Source of the DNA: DASUAS01 sp963809795
GTDB lineage: Bacteria; Actinomycetota; Acidimicrobiia; IMCC26256; DASPTH01
Assembly (NCBI GenBank): GCA_963809795.1
Contig: CAWELN010000014.1
Location: 186,001 to 250,000, forward strand
Direction: 5' to 3'
Length of the DNA: 64,000 bases
Of the stretch, positions 16,598 through 25,542 are shown piece after piece (the first letter of the stretch is position 1; every line of letters starts with the position of its first letter). The notes under the pieces are model-generated. The model searched no databases, was not told the DNA's origin, and saw only the letters and a list, made by a program, of their open reading frames with translations. A program made the position numbers and the translations under genes.

Positions 16598-17388
16598 CCG
16601 CGCCCTTTGATCTGGACGATCTCGGTGACGGCGGGGTTCCGCTTCTCGCGCTTGTAGGAGGCGTTGGCAATGGCCCAGGGCACCGTGTTGTCGAGTTCGC
16701 CGGAGATGATGAGCTGCGGTCCCCGGTCGGGGTTCTTGCTGTCGACCTTGGCTTCGGTCCACGGGTTGAGATTCGCGGCGGCAGCTTGGAACAGTGGTTT
16801 CCCCGAACCTGGCACCGCGAACATCTTGTAGAGCTCTTTCGCCTCTGCGTTGTCGACTGCGTTCGCGAACGCGTAGTGGAACTGGTCGAACGTCAAGGGG
16901 ACCGCCCGATGCCGGTTCGCCGGGTTCTTCAAGACCGGGGAGCCGGAACGCAACGCCGAGATCGGTAGCGGCAGCACCCCACGGAACGGCGCCGGGTCGA
17001 TCGCCACGGAGACGGACGCGAGTCCTCGACCCGCGAGGATCTGGGTGAGGAGACCGCCGAAGCTGTGGCCGATGACGGCCGGCTTGCGGTCGAGGGTCGT
17101 GATGATCGCCTCGTAGTGGTCGGCGATGTCCCCGATTCCCTTTCGCGCCAAGACGGTCGGATCGGCATTGGCTTCGGTGACCGTGTCGGGGTCGTCGGGC
17201 CAACCGGGACTGAGGGCGACGTAGCCGTTCCTCTCGAACAGCTTGCTCCAGCGATCCCAGCTGGACGGCAGTAGCCAGAGTCCGTGGACGAAGACCACGG
17301 GCGTCTTTCCTGACTTGTTGGCCCGAGTCGCCTGCCGACGCTCTTCCGACGTGACCGTTTGGCCGTCAGCAACTGTCAGCTTCGGCAT
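16522..17388 (-). CDS. alpha/beta hydrolase
   Basis: The 288-residue protein has the oxyanion HGLW, the nucleophile elbow GHSFGG, an acid in ISGELDNTVP and the catalytic histidine in GRGHSLTIDHGW. The frame is open 99 bp further upstream, but the ATG at 17388 has GGGAG about 7 nt ahead and starts immediately before the fold, so it is preferred. It lies in the lower-GC block, convergent with the deazaflavin-type gene. Substrate unknown. Confidence 0.85.
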   Translation of the reverse strand: MPKLTVADGQTVTSEERRQATRANKSGKTPVVFVHGLWLLPSSWDRWSKLFERNGYVALSPGWPDDPDTVTEANADPTVLARKGIGDIADHYEAIITTLDRKPAVIGHSFGGLLTQILAGRGLASVSVAIDPAPFRGVLPLPISALRSGSPVLKNPANRHRAVPLTFDQFHYAFANAVDNAEAKELYKMFAVPGSGKPLFQAAAANLNPWTEAKVDSKNPDRGPQLIISGELDNTVPWAIANASYKREKRNPAVTEIVQIKGRGHSLTIDHGWREVADTALGFVQRFA

Positions 17389-17635
17389 GGCCGCTCCCGT
17401 CCCGGTGAAGATCGAGGGGACGATACGACACCGCCGACGGAAGTGTCGACCAGTGAACGCCCGGGTTGGAACTTGACGCCTTGGCAACCGCGATCCAAGC
17501 TCGCGATCGCGCGCCTTCGAGTCGGTCTGCTGCGTGGGACCCCACTCGCTCGTCGCTCTGACCGTGGGTTTCCGATCAGCGGCCGAGAGGCGGCGGCGGG
17601 AGGCCCGGATTCCCAGCCCCAGGGGAGGTCACGAC

Positions 17636-18460
17636 ATGCCCTTCGTCACCACCGATGACGGCACGGAGATCTTCTACAAGGACTGGGGTAGCGGTCAGCC
17701 GATCGTGTTCCACCATGGGTGGCCGCTCAGCGCCGATGACTGGGACGCGCAGTTGATGTTCTTCGTGCTCAAGGGCTACCGCGTCGTCGCTCACGATCGT
17801 CGCGGTCACGGCCGGTCGACGCAAACGTCAGACGGCCACGACATGGACACCTACGCCGCTGACGCGGCAGCCGTCGTGAGCCACCTCGACCTGCGCGACG
17901 CGGTCCATGTCGGCCACTCCACCGGAGGTGGCGAAGTTGCCCGCTACGTCGCCAGGCATGGAGAGGATCGGGTGGCGAAAGCGGTCCTCGTCAGCGCGGT
18001 GCCGCCACTGATGTTGAAGACCGACGCGAACCCCGGCGGTCTGCCGATCGAGGTCTTTGACGGCTTCCGTGACGGTACGGCGTTCAACCGGGCCCAGTTC
18101 TATCGCGACGTCGCCGCCGGACCGTTCTACGGGTTCAATCGTCCCGGCGCGACCGCGTCGGACGGCGTCATTCAAAACTGGTGGCGCCAAGGCATGATGG
18201 GCGGCGCCAAAGCTCACTACGAGGGCATCAAGGCGTTCTCGGAAACCGATTTCACCGAGGACCTCGAGGCCATCGAAGTCCCCACCCTGGTGATGCATGG
18301 CGACGACGATCAGATCGTGCCGATCGCAGACGCAGCATTGCTTTCGATCAAGCTCCTGAAGCACGGCACCCTCAAGGTGTATCCCGGCTACCCGCACGGC
18401 ATGTGCACCACCCACGCCGACGTCATCAATCCCGACCTCCTGGCATTCATACAGGAATGA
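17636..18460 (+). CDS. alpha/beta hydrolase of the non-haem chloroperoxidase/arylesterase group
   Basis: The 274-residue length and sequence closely follow the cofactor-free haloperoxidase-type esterases: HHGWPLSADDW (oxyanion), AHDRRGHGRS, the nucleophile in GHSTGGGEVARY, the acid in HGDDDQIVP and the histidine in YPGYPHGMC. In vivo these are normally esterases with perhydrolase side activity. GGGGAGG about 7 nt before the ATG is a strong ribosome site. It closes the lower-GC block. Confidence 0.9.
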   Translation: MPFVTTDDGTEIFYKDWGSGQPIVFHHGWPLSADDWDAQLMFFVLKGYRVVAHDRRGHGRSTQTSDGHDMDTYAADAAAVVSHLDLRDAVHVGHSTGGGEVARYVARHGEDRVAKAVLVSAVPPLMLKTDANPGGLPIEVFDGFRDGTAFNRAQFYRDVAAGPFYGFNRPGATASDGVIQNWWRQGMMGGAKAHYEGIKAFSETDFTEDLEAIEVPTLVMHGDDDQIVPIADAALLSIKLLKHGTLKVYPGYPHGMCTTHADVINPDLLAFIQE

Positions 18461-18538
18461 TCGACGTGAGCCCCTCGACGCCTGCCGCGCTGATCTCGTC
18501 CGCGATGCCCTGACCACGGAAGACTCGCCTCAGAGGGG

Positions 18539-18796
18539 TCAGTTCGAGACGAACGAGTCGGGAAGCAGGGCGATGAGGAGGCCGACGAGCATGGCGGCGA
18601 ACGCGGCCACGATCACCCACCGGCCGCGCCGCTCACCCCGCCACCACGCAAAGCCACCGAGGGCCATACCGACCGGCCCGAAGAAGAGCGGCAGGAGGAA
18701 CACCGCCCAGCCCGCGGCGACCACGCCCCAGATCGCCGCCGCCTGACCGGGTCGGAGCCGGGAGGCCGGCTGCGAGCTGCCGGCGTCGGAGGTCAT
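18539..18796 (-). CDS. small two-span membrane protein
   Basis: An 85-residue protein with a polar N-terminus and two hydrophobic segments (about 18-43 and 59-80) separated by WWRGERRGRW, whose charge suggests a cytoplasmic loop. I do not recognise a family. It is followed at a distance of 10 bp by another small gene on the same strand, so the two may be co-transcribed. Confidence 0.6.
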   Translation of the reverse strand: MTSDAGSSQPASRLRPGQAAAIWGVVAAGWAVFLLPLFFGPVGMALGGFAWWRGERRGRWVIVAAFAAMLVGLLIALLPDSFVSN

Positions 18797-18805
18797 GCCG
18801 CCACC

Positions 18806-19063
18806 CTATGGGCCCGGGTCCTCGCCGATCTCGCGCAGGGCGGCGGCAATTGCGGTGCGGAGGCGGCGGGCGGTCGCCGGCGCCAGGTGCGCGACCAGGC
18901 CCAGGCCGGCGGCACCCACCTCCTCCAGGGTGAGCACGACGCGCGGCTCGCCCATCCCGCAGGCGTCGCAGTCGTCGCTGAGGGCCACCGCCCATGACAC
19001 CGGCGGCCGCTCGTCGTCGTCGGCCGGGTGGTCGTCGGTGGCGTCGTCGATCGAACGTCGCAT
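18806..19063 (-). CDS. small hypothetical protein with CDACGMGEP motif
   Basis: An 85-residue soluble protein with an acidic start, a CxxC-like CDACG motif in the middle and an Ala-rich helix at the end. Similar small proteins occur in actinobacteria, but I know of no assigned function. A single CxxC could bind metal or be redox active; nothing here decides between them. Divergent from the YihY-family gene. Confidence 0.6.
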   Translation of the reverse strand: MRRSIDDATDDHPADDDERPPVSWAVALSDDCDACGMGEPRVVLTLEEVGAAGLGLVAHLAPATARRLRTAIAAALREIGEDPGP

Positions 19064-19136
19064 GCGTGTCTCCCGTCTCGGCCGGCAATCGACACGGTAT
19101 ACATGCAGCCCGAACCGACGAGGGCGAGGGGATGCC

Positions 19137-19962
19137 GTGCACCGGATCGTGTCGCGCGCGCGCGACGTCTACGGGCGGTACAACGCGCTCAACGGGCGCG
19201 CCACCGCCGCCGCGATCACGCTCTACGGCTTCCTGGCGCTGTTCGCCCTGGCCGTGCTCGCGGTCGCCATCGTGGGCTTCGTGGAGTCGGGCAACGACCA
19301 CGTCGCCGAAGACATCGTCAACTGGCTCGGGGTGACCGGCACCGCGGCGAAGGTGGTGACCGACGCGGTCAAGGCCGCGAGCGAGAGCGCGCGCGTGGCG
19401 AGCGTGGTCGGCATCGTGGGCCTGGTCTGGGTCGGGAGCAGCTTCGCGGTGGCGATCGCGCACGCGTACAACGAGGCGTGGCGCGTCCCCACCCGGGTGA
19501 ACTTCGAGCGGCTCAAGGGTCTCGGCTGGCTCATCGGCGCCGCCGCGATGCTGGCCGTCGGCAGCGTGGTGACCGCGGGGCTCGCCGCCCTTCCCGACGG
19601 TGCTGGCCCCGTTCGTCGTCCTCGTGAGCGTGGCCGTGAACACCGTGATCTGGCTCTGGACGTCGTGGGTGCTGCCCAACCGACGCGTGCCGTGGCGGGC
19701 GCTCGTCCCCGCCGCGGTGTTCGGTGGGGTCGGGCTCGAGCTCCTGAAGGTCGCGGGCGGGTACGTGGTGCCGCTGCTCGTGTCGCGCTCGTCGGCGCTC
19801 TACGGCACCATCGGCGTCGTGTTCGCGCTCCTGGCCTGGCTGCTCGTGCTCGGTCGTCTGGTGGTGTTCGTCACCGTGATCGAGGTCGACGGTTGGGAGC
19901 GGTCGCACGGCACCGACGAGGTGGTGGTGAAGGTCCCCGCCCTGCCCGACCGTCAGGGTTGA
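19137..19962 (+). CDS. YihY/BrkB-family membrane protein, frameshifted
   Basis: Reading the two frames together gives about 275 residues with six hydrophobic segments, an early ATAAAITLYGFLALFALAVL and the later SSALYGTIGVVFALLAWL block, as in the YihY/BrkB family (formerly called ribonuclease BN). Function of the family is unsettled; it is an inner-membrane protein. The first frame runs from a GTG with GAGGGG upstream to about residue 150. Dropping one C from the CCC at 19593-19595 restores ALPTVLAPFVVLV and the rest of the protein. Its end overlaps the convergent pdxH-type gene by 10 bp. Confidence 0.8.
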
Positions 19963-20570
19963 AGGCGGTCGACGCGCCAACCGTCGCCCTCCGCGCGCGT
20001 GTAGCGCAGGCGGTCGTGCAGCCGGTCGTCGCGGTGCTGCCAGAACTCGATCTCGGTCGGCACCAGTCGGTACCCGCCCCAGTCGGCCGGGCGGGGCACG
20101 TCGCCGTCGCCGAAGCGCGCCTCGACATCGGCGACGGCTGCTTCCAGCGCCTCCCGGCTGACCGCCACCTCGCTCTGCGCCGACGCCCACGCGCTCACCC
20201 GGCTCGGGCGGGGACGCGAGTACCAGTACGCGTCGGCCTCGCCGTCGGAGACACGCTCGACCCCACCGGTGGCGCGCACCTGACGGAGGACCTCGGGCCA
20301 GTGGAACGCGATGGCGGCGTGCGGGTTGGCGTCGAGCTCACGCCCCTTCCGGCTCCCGAAGTTGGTGAAGAAGCAGAACCCGCGCTCGTCGACGCCGCGG
20401 AGGAGCACCAGGCGCACCGAGGGATGGGCGTCCGGCGTGCTGGTGGCGACGATCATGGCGTCGGGTTGGAGCTGGTCGTGCTCGACGGCGTCGTCGTACC
20501 AGCGGGAGAACTGCACGAACGGATCGGGATCGACGTCGGCTTCGTGCAACGGGCGCGCTTCGACAGGCAC
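19953..20570 (-). CDS. pdxH: pyridoxamine 5'-phosphate oxidase
   Basis: The FMN enzyme oxidises pyridoxine or pyridoxamine 5'-phosphate to pyridoxal 5'-phosphate. The 205-residue protein has DPFVQFSRWYDDAV, SVRLVLLRGVDERGFCFFTN (FMN and substrate binding), SRKGRELDANPHAAIAFHWP, WYSRPRPSRVSAWAS and the C-terminal WGGYRLVPTEIEFWQHRDDRLHDR, all standard PdxH blocks. The frame is open well upstream; the GTG at 20570 is chosen for normal length and because TAGCCT lies 7 nt before it. Two divergent start sites share the 36-bp gap with the next gene. Confidence 0.93.
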   Translation of the reverse strand: MPVEARPLHEADVDPDPFVQFSRWYDDAVEHDQLQPDAMIVATSTPDAHPSVRLVLLRGVDERGFCFFTNFGSRKGRELDANPHAAIAFHWPEVLRQVRATGGVERVSDGEADAYWYSRPRPSRVSAWASAQSEVAVSREALEAAVADVEARFGDGDVPRPADWGGYRLVPTEIEFWQHRDDRLHDRLRYTRAEGDGWRVDRLQP

Positions 20571-20577
20571 GGGAAGG

Positions 20578-20600
20578 AGGCTACGGCCCCGGGTTATCCT
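20578..20600. promoter_or_regulatory. divergent leaderless promoter pair (pdxH / VOC protein)
   Basis: On the minus strand TAGCCT (20583-20578) stands 7 nt before the pdxH GTG; on the plus strand TATCCT (20595-20600) stands 6 nt before the ATG at 20607. The gap between the genes is only 36 bp, so the two promoters are back to back. Confidence 0.55.
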
Positions 20601-20606
20601 GCGCGC

Positions 20607-21128
20607 ATGCCGTTTCACCACGTGGCCGTGGCGACGCGTGACCTGGACGCGACGTGCCGGTTCTACACCGAGGCGATGGGCTTCCCGCTGGTGAAGGTGG
20701 AGGCCGCACCCACGCTCGAGCAGACCGGCTGGGCCCGCCACGTGTTCTTCGACACCGGCGACGGCCAGCTCTTCGCGGTGTGGGACCTGCACGACGACAC
20801 CATCCCCGACTTCGATCCCGCGCTCAGCCGCGGCCTCGGCCTGCCCACCTGGGTGAACCACATCGCGTTCGCGGCCGCGAGCCTCGACGACCTCGCCGCG
20901 CGCCGCCAGCGCCTCCTCGACCACGGCCACGACGTGATCGAGATCGACCACGGCTGGTGCACCTCGATCTACGCCAACGATCCGAACGGGACCCTGGTGG
21001 AGTTCTGCTGCACCACACGAGCGTTCACCGCGGCCGACGTCGACGAGGCCCACCGCCTCGTCGCGGCCACCGATCCGCCGCTCGGTGACACGCCCCCGTT
21101 CGAGATCTTCGAGGCGAAGCCCGCGTAA
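20607..21128 (+). CDS. VOC (glyoxalase/extradiol dioxygenase-like) family protein
   Basis: The 173-residue protein opens with MPFHHVAVATRDLDATCRFYTEAMGF, in which the first His is a metal ligand, and continues with NHIAFAAASLDDLAARRQRLLDHG and SIYANDPNGTLVEF, giving the paired beta-alpha-beta-beta-beta modules of the VOC fold with His/Glu metal ligands. The reaction is not predictable: members include dioxygenases, isomerases and resistance proteins. The ATG follows TATCCT by 6 nt. Confidence 0.85.
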   Translation: MPFHHVAVATRDLDATCRFYTEAMGFPLVKVEAAPTLEQTGWARHVFFDTGDGQLFAVWDLHDDTIPDFDPALSRGLGLPTWVNHIAFAAASLDDLAARRQRLLDHGHDVIEIDHGWCTSIYANDPNGTLVEFCCTTRAFTAADVDEAHRLVAATDPPLGDTPPFEIFEAKPA

Positions 21129-21240
21129 ACCCCTCGGACCGCCCGTGCGTCGAGTGGGCATGGCCGAACTGTCGGCGGTCGCCGTCGCGCCCACCGGGCT
21201 ACCGTCGACCGCGCGCGGCCCCCGACTCCTGGGCGGTCAG

Positions 21241-21772
21241 GTGGACGACGAACCCATTCGAGCCTTCCTCGACGGCGAGTACGCGCAAGTCGTCGCCACC
21301 GTGGCGCTGGTGTGTGGGAGCACGGCCACCGCCGAGGACTCGGTGCAGGAGGCGCTCGCCCGCGCGTGGGAGCGGCTGGACCGGGGCGACGGCATCGACC
21401 GCCTCGCGGCATGGGTCACGACGGTGGCGCTCAACCTGGCCCGCAGCCAGATGCGACGCTGGCGGTCCGAGCGCCGGGCGCGCGACCGGCTTGGGCCCGT
21501 TGCGCGACGACCTCTCGGACGCCCCGGCCGCGAGCGGCGACGCCCACGCGGTCCGGGAAGCGCTCCTCGCGCTCCCGCGGCGTCAGCGCGAGGTGACGGT
21601 GCTGCGGTACTACCTCGGCCTGGATGTTCGCGAGATCGCCGAGCACCTCGGCATCGCCGAGGGCACGGTCAAGGCGATGCTCTTCCGCGCCCGCCAGTCG
21701 CTGGCGGTGCTGCTGCACGAACCCCCCGACCCCACCGACGAGCCCGAGGAGGTGCGCGGTGCCCGCGGATGA
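21241..21772 (+). CDS. ECF sigma factor (SigE-like), frameshifted
   Basis: Joining two frames gives about 176 residues: region 2 (FLDGEYAQVVATVALVCGSTATAEDSVQEALARAWERL) and region 4 (ALPRRQREVTVLRYYLGLDVREIAEHLGIAEGTVKAMLFRARQSL), the normal size for an ECF factor. The change of frame falls at the TT of 21491-21492; removing one T gives RLGPLRDDLSD and an intact protein. The start is either this GTG or an ATG at 21160. The next gene overlaps its end by 14 bp and encodes a membrane protein that is a likely anti-sigma partner. Confidence 0.85.
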
Positions 21773-22949
21773 CCTGCGTCTCGAACGGGCGCTGCACGAC
21801 GCCGCCCCGGTCGTCGACACCGCCGGTGTGCTCGACCAGGTCGCGCGCAAGCGCACCCGCCGGCGGCGCACCCACCGTCTGGGCGCGGTGGCGGCCGTGC
21901 TCGCGGTCCTGCTGGTGATCGGCGCGACCGCCGTCCTCGTGGCCCGCCACGATGGTTCGTCGCCCCACGTCGCGGTGCCTCCTGCAGGGATCTCCGCGCG
22001 CGTCGTGAGCGGCGATCGAGCGGTCGACGCCACGATCGGGCGGGTGCGCGCGCCACGGCCCGTGATGCTCGATGCCCCGACCGGCACGCTGCGCGCACCG
22101 CTGTACGTCGGGACCGCGACCGTGTCGGCGGCGAGCGACGACCTCGACGCCAACGGCGTGCCGCGTTCGCGGGTCGTGCGCGTCGACGGCTCGCAGGTGG
22201 TCGACATCTCGGACTTCAAGGCGCAGGTGATCTCGATCACCGAGGGCGAGGGTGCGCGTTGGGCGCTCACCCGCAACCCCCGGGCCACGGACGGCACCCT
22301 GCCCGACACGTTCCTCAAGCGCATCGGACCGGTCGGGGATCCGGTCTCCCACCAGCTGCCGATCGACGCCGACCCGGTGGGCCCGATCGCGGCCGTCGGT
22401 GGCGCGGTGTGGGTGCCGGTGCGCGACGGTGTCGTGCAGTTCGACGCCGCCGACGGTCACCTCGTGCGGCACCTCGCCCTTCCGGCCGCCGCCCACCGGT
22501 GGGTGGCGCTGTCCGGCAAGGGTGCGTACGTGACCGACGGTGGCGCGCTCCGCCGGCTCGACCCCGCGTTGGGGCTCGCCGACCGCATCGACCTCGGCCC
22601 CGAGATCATCGGGCTGGCGGCGAGGGGCTTCGACGCTCGCGTGCTGCTGCGCAACGAGCAGGGCGGCACCGACCGAGCGCGGGTCGCCGCCGCCTTCGAA
22701 GCCGACCCCGTGCACGTCGGCACGACGTTGCCCGCCGGGTTCCACGCCGACGGCCTCGAATCGTCGGCGACGCGGATGTGGGCCACCGGCACCGTCGACG
22801 GTGCACCCGCGATCGTGCTGCTCGACGACGCCGGCGTGCACGCCACCGTCGTGTTCGACAACGCGCCACAGGCGACGTTGGTCTGGTCCGGGCCGCACAC
22901 CGTCACCGCGGTCGCGAACGGCAAGTTGTTCGAGCTTCCCGTGCCCTAG
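21759..22949 (+). CDS. single-span membrane protein with extracellular propeller-like domain, probable anti-sigma partner
   Basis: The 396-residue protein has about 35 cytoplasmic residues rich in Arg just before one membrane segment (LGAVAAVLAVLLVIGATAVLVA, about 36-57), then about 330 extracellular residues with repeated strand motifs (VWVPVRDGVVQFD, AYVTDGGALRRLDP) suggesting a beta-propeller. Its GTG has GAGGAGG ahead and lies inside the sigma gene, so the two are translationally coupled. No zinc-type anti-sigma motif is visible, so the anti-sigma role rests on position and topology. Confidence 0.7.
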   Translation: MPADDLRLERALHDAAPVVDTAGVLDQVARKRTRRRRTHRLGAVAAVLAVLLVIGATAVLVARHDGSSPHVAVPPAGISARVVSGDRAVDATIGRVRAPRPVMLDAPTGTLRAPLYVGTATVSAASDDLDANGVPRSRVVRVDGSQVVDISDFKAQVISITEGEGARWALTRNPRATDGTLPDTFLKRIGPVGDPVSHQLPIDADPVGPIAAVGGAVWVPVRDGVVQFDAADGHLVRHLALPAAAHRWVALSGKGAYVTDGGALRRLDPALGLADRIDLGPEIIGLAARGFDARVLLRNEQGGTDRARVAAAFEADPVHVGTTLPAGFHADGLESSATRMWATGTVDGAPAIVLLDDAGVHATVVFDNAPQATLVWSGPHTVTAVANGKLFELPVP

Positions 22950-23019
22950 GCAACCACCGACGTCCCGCGAACGTCGACCTCACGTCAGACACCCAACGTC
23001 GACCACGAGGGGACGCGTC

Positions 23020-24267
23020 ATGCGGAAGCCGTCGGTGATCCTGGTCGCGCTGGTCATGTTCGCGCTCCTCGCGAGTGCGTGCGGCGGAGGCCGCGACGTG
23101 TCGATCGACACCAATCGCCGGCGCCCCGAGCTCTTGTACCTCGGCAGCCGCACCGCGATCACGGCCATCTCCCCGCGCAGCGGCCACGTCCGGTTCCAGG
23201 AGGCAGGTGCGGTCCCGAGTCGCGACTGGTCGGTGCTGTACAGCGCGACCAACGACGGCACGTCCACCACCCTGCGCACGCTGGACCCGACCACCGGCGC
23301 CGAGCTCGCGTCGCGCACGCTTCCCGGCGTCCTCGCCGTGCGCACGGTCTCGGAGGACGGCGCCGCGGTGGCGTTGAGCCCGCCGCCGCCACCGGGCTCC
23401 GACACCTACCACCCGGCCCCCAAGGACCCGACCCCGCTCGTGATCGTCCGCCGGGGCACCGCCGAGCCGCAGGTGCTCTCGGTCCCGGGCAACGTGGAGC
23501 CCGAGGCGTTCTCGCTCGAAGGCGACGCGCTGTTCGTGATCGACTTCGTGCCCCCGCTCGCGCCCGAGCGGTACCGCGTCGCCCGCCTCGACCTGGGCAG
23601 TGGACGGGTCGGCGATGTCCGCAGCAACGAGGAGGAGCTGCAGGAGCCGATGCGCGGCACCGCCCGCGCCCAGGTGATGGCTCCCGACGGTCGCCGTCTG
23701 TACACGCTCTACACCCGTGACGCCACCGCCACCGACCCGGCCGAGGCCTTCGTGCACGTCCTCGACCTCGAGGAGCAGCGCGCGACCTGCGTGGACCTCC
23801 CGGGCGAGTTCGCGGTGAGTCAGCTCGGGGCACTGGCCGTCTCACCGTCGGGGACCCACCTCTACGTCGCGGCCCCCGCGTACGGCGCGCTCGCCGAGCT
23901 CGACACCGGCACGCTGAAGGTGACGCGCACGGCAACCGGCCCGACCGGATCGATCGGGGCGACGGCCCGCGCCGCCGCGTCGGCGACGACGCTGTACGTC
24001 GCCGTCGACCACCAGATCACCGCGCTGGCGCTCGACGATCTCAGGATCGTGGACTCGTGGATCGCGCCGGACACGGTGATCGGGCTGAAGCCGTCGACCG
24101 ACAGCAACGTGCTGTACGTGTCGCTCGCCGACCGCGTCCTCACGCTCGATCCGCGCACCATGACGACGCGGCGGGAGCTCGACGTGCCCACAACGGACCC
24201 GATCGACCACGTGGCCCCCGCGCTGCCGCCGATCCCCGACGACGGCTACGTGAAGTGCGCGTGCTGA
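23020..24267 (+). CDS. beta-propeller lipoprotein
   Basis: A 415-residue protein with signal peptide and lipobox LLASAC (Cys about residue 21), followed by repeated blade-like units (LLYLGSRTAITAIS, LYTLYTRDATA, LYVAAPAYGALAELD, LYVSLADRVLTLD). It is anchored to the outer face of the membrane by lipid. GAGGGG precedes the ATG. It lies 70 bp after the membrane propeller gene and probably belongs with the sigma factor and that gene as a three-gene unit. Ligand unknown; the C-terminus ends KCAC with two cysteines. Confidence 0.75.
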   Translation: MRKPSVILVALVMFALLASACGGGRDVSIDTNRRRPELLYLGSRTAITAISPRSGHVRFQEAGAVPSRDWSVLYSATNDGTSTTLRTLDPTTGAELASRTLPGVLAVRTVSEDGAAVALSPPPPPGSDTYHPAPKDPTPLVIVRRGTAEPQVLSVPGNVEPEAFSLEGDALFVIDFVPPLAPERYRVARLDLGSGRVGDVRSNEEELQEPMRGTARAQVMAPDGRRLYTLYTRDATATDPAEAFVHVLDLEEQRATCVDLPGEFAVSQLGALAVSPSGTHLYVAAPAYGALAELDTGTLKVTRTATGPTGSIGATARAAASATTLYVAVDHQITALALDDLRIVDSWIAPDTVIGLKPSTDSNVLYVSLADRVLTLDPRTMTTRRELDVPTTDPIDHVAPALPPIPDDGYVKCAC

Positions 24268-24310
24268 CGCGCCGGGCGGCCGGCCCGGCGGCGCGCCCGA
24301 GGGCTCGGAG

Positions 24311-24316
24311 TAGGGT
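24311..24316 (+). promoter_or_regulatory. -10 box of a probable leaderless promoter (acyl-CoA dehydrogenase)
   Basis: TAGGGT stands 8 nt before the ATG at 24325; no ribosome site is visible between them. Confidence 0.5.
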
Positions 24317-24324
24317 CCCGAGCC

Positions 24325-25542
24325 ATGGACTTCGCCCCCAGTGCCCGGACGGAGGAGCTGCGGGGCCGGCTCGCGGACTTCGTCGCCGAGCGGGTCGACC
24401 CGGCCGAGGCCGTCTACGCGGAGCAGGTTGCCGCCTCGGGTGACCCGCACTTCCATCCGCCGGTGATGGAGGACCTGAAGGCGGAGGCGCGGGCCCGCGG
24501 CCTGTGGAACCTGTTCCTCCCCGAGAGCGACCACGGGCCCGGGCTCAGCAACCTCGAGTACGCGCCCCTGTGCGAGCTGATGGGCCAGTCGCCGCTGTCG
24601 CAAGAGGCCACGAACTGCTCGGCGCCCGACACCGGCAACATGGAGGCGCTGGTCAAGTTCGCGACACCGCTCCAGGCGGAGCAGTTCCTGCGACCGTTGC
24701 TCGACGGCGAGACGCGCTCGTGCTTCGCCATGACCGAGCCATGGGTGGCGAGCTCCGACGCCACCAACATCACCAGCCGGATCACGCGCGATGGCGATCA
24801 CTACGTCGTCAACGCGCACAAGTGGTGGACGAGCGGCGCGGCGTCGAGCCGCTGCAGCTTCGCCATCCTCATGGGGGTCTCCGATCCCGACGCCGACCGC
24901 CACCGGCGTCACAGCATGGTGATCGTGCCGTTCGACACGCCGGGCGTGTCGGTGGTCCGCTCGCTCCCCGTGTTCGGCCACGACGCGGGCGGCGGGCACT
25001 GCGAGACGCTGTTCGAGGACGTCCGCATCCCGAGGGAGTACCTGCTCGGCGAGGAGGGCGGCGGGTTCGGGATCGCGCAGGCCCGCCTGGGACCGGGGCG
25101 GATCCATCACTGCATGCGCGCCATCGGCATGGCCGAGAAGGCGTTGCGGCTCATGTGCGAGCGCACCCAGCAGCGCGTGGCGTTCGGCAAGCCGATCGCC
25201 GACCAGGGCACCATCCAGGCGCAGATCGCGGAGTCGCGGATCGAGATCGAGCAGGCCCGGCTCCTCACCATGAAGGCGGCATGGCTGATGGACACCGTGG
25301 GGGCGAAGGGCGCGCGGTTCGAGATCGCCGCCATCAAGGTCGTGGCCGCCCGGCTCGCAACCACGGTCATCGACCGCGCCATCCAGGCGTTCGGCGCGGC
25401 GGGCGTCTCCGACGACTGGCCGCTGGCCTCGATGTACACGCACGCGCGCACCCTGCACCTGGTCGACGGTCCCGACGAGGTGCACCTGCAACAGATCGCC
25501 CGGCGGGAGCTGCGCGGCTACGAGTCGTTCCGGACCGCATGA
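24325..25542 (+). CDS. acyl-CoA dehydrogenase family protein
   Basis: The FAD enzyme introduces a double bond into an acyl-CoA. The 405-residue protein has the N-terminal helical domain, the FAD-binding CFAMTEPWVASSDATNI and NAHKWWTSGA, VVIP-type strand (MVIVPFDTPGVSV), and the C-terminal GGFGIAQARLGPGRIHHC, RVAFGKPIADQGTIQ and AIQAFGAAGVSDDWPLA. In medium/short-chain enzymes a Glu is the catalytic base; here the family branch resembles ACAD10/11-like long acyl enzymes with DGPDEVHLQQIARREL at the end. The stop codon is inside the first copy of a 58-bp repeat. Confidence 0.9.
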   Translation: MDFAPSARTEELRGRLADFVAERVDPAEAVYAEQVAASGDPHFHPPVMEDLKAEARARGLWNLFLPESDHGPGLSNLEYAPLCELMGQSPLSQEATNCSAPDTGNMEALVKFATPLQAEQFLRPLLDGETRSCFAMTEPWVASSDATNITSRITRDGDHYVVNAHKWWTSGAASSRCSFAILMGVSDPDADRHRRHSMVIVPFDTPGVSVVRSLPVFGHDAGGGHCETLFEDVRIPREYLLGEEGGGFGIAQARLGPGRIHHCMRAIGMAEKALRLMCERTQQRVAFGKPIADQGTIQAQIAESRIEIEQARLLTMKAAWLMDTVGAKGARFEIAAIKVVAARLATTVIDRAIQAFGAAGVSDDWPLASMYTHARTLHLVDGPDEVHLQQIARRELRGYESFRTA

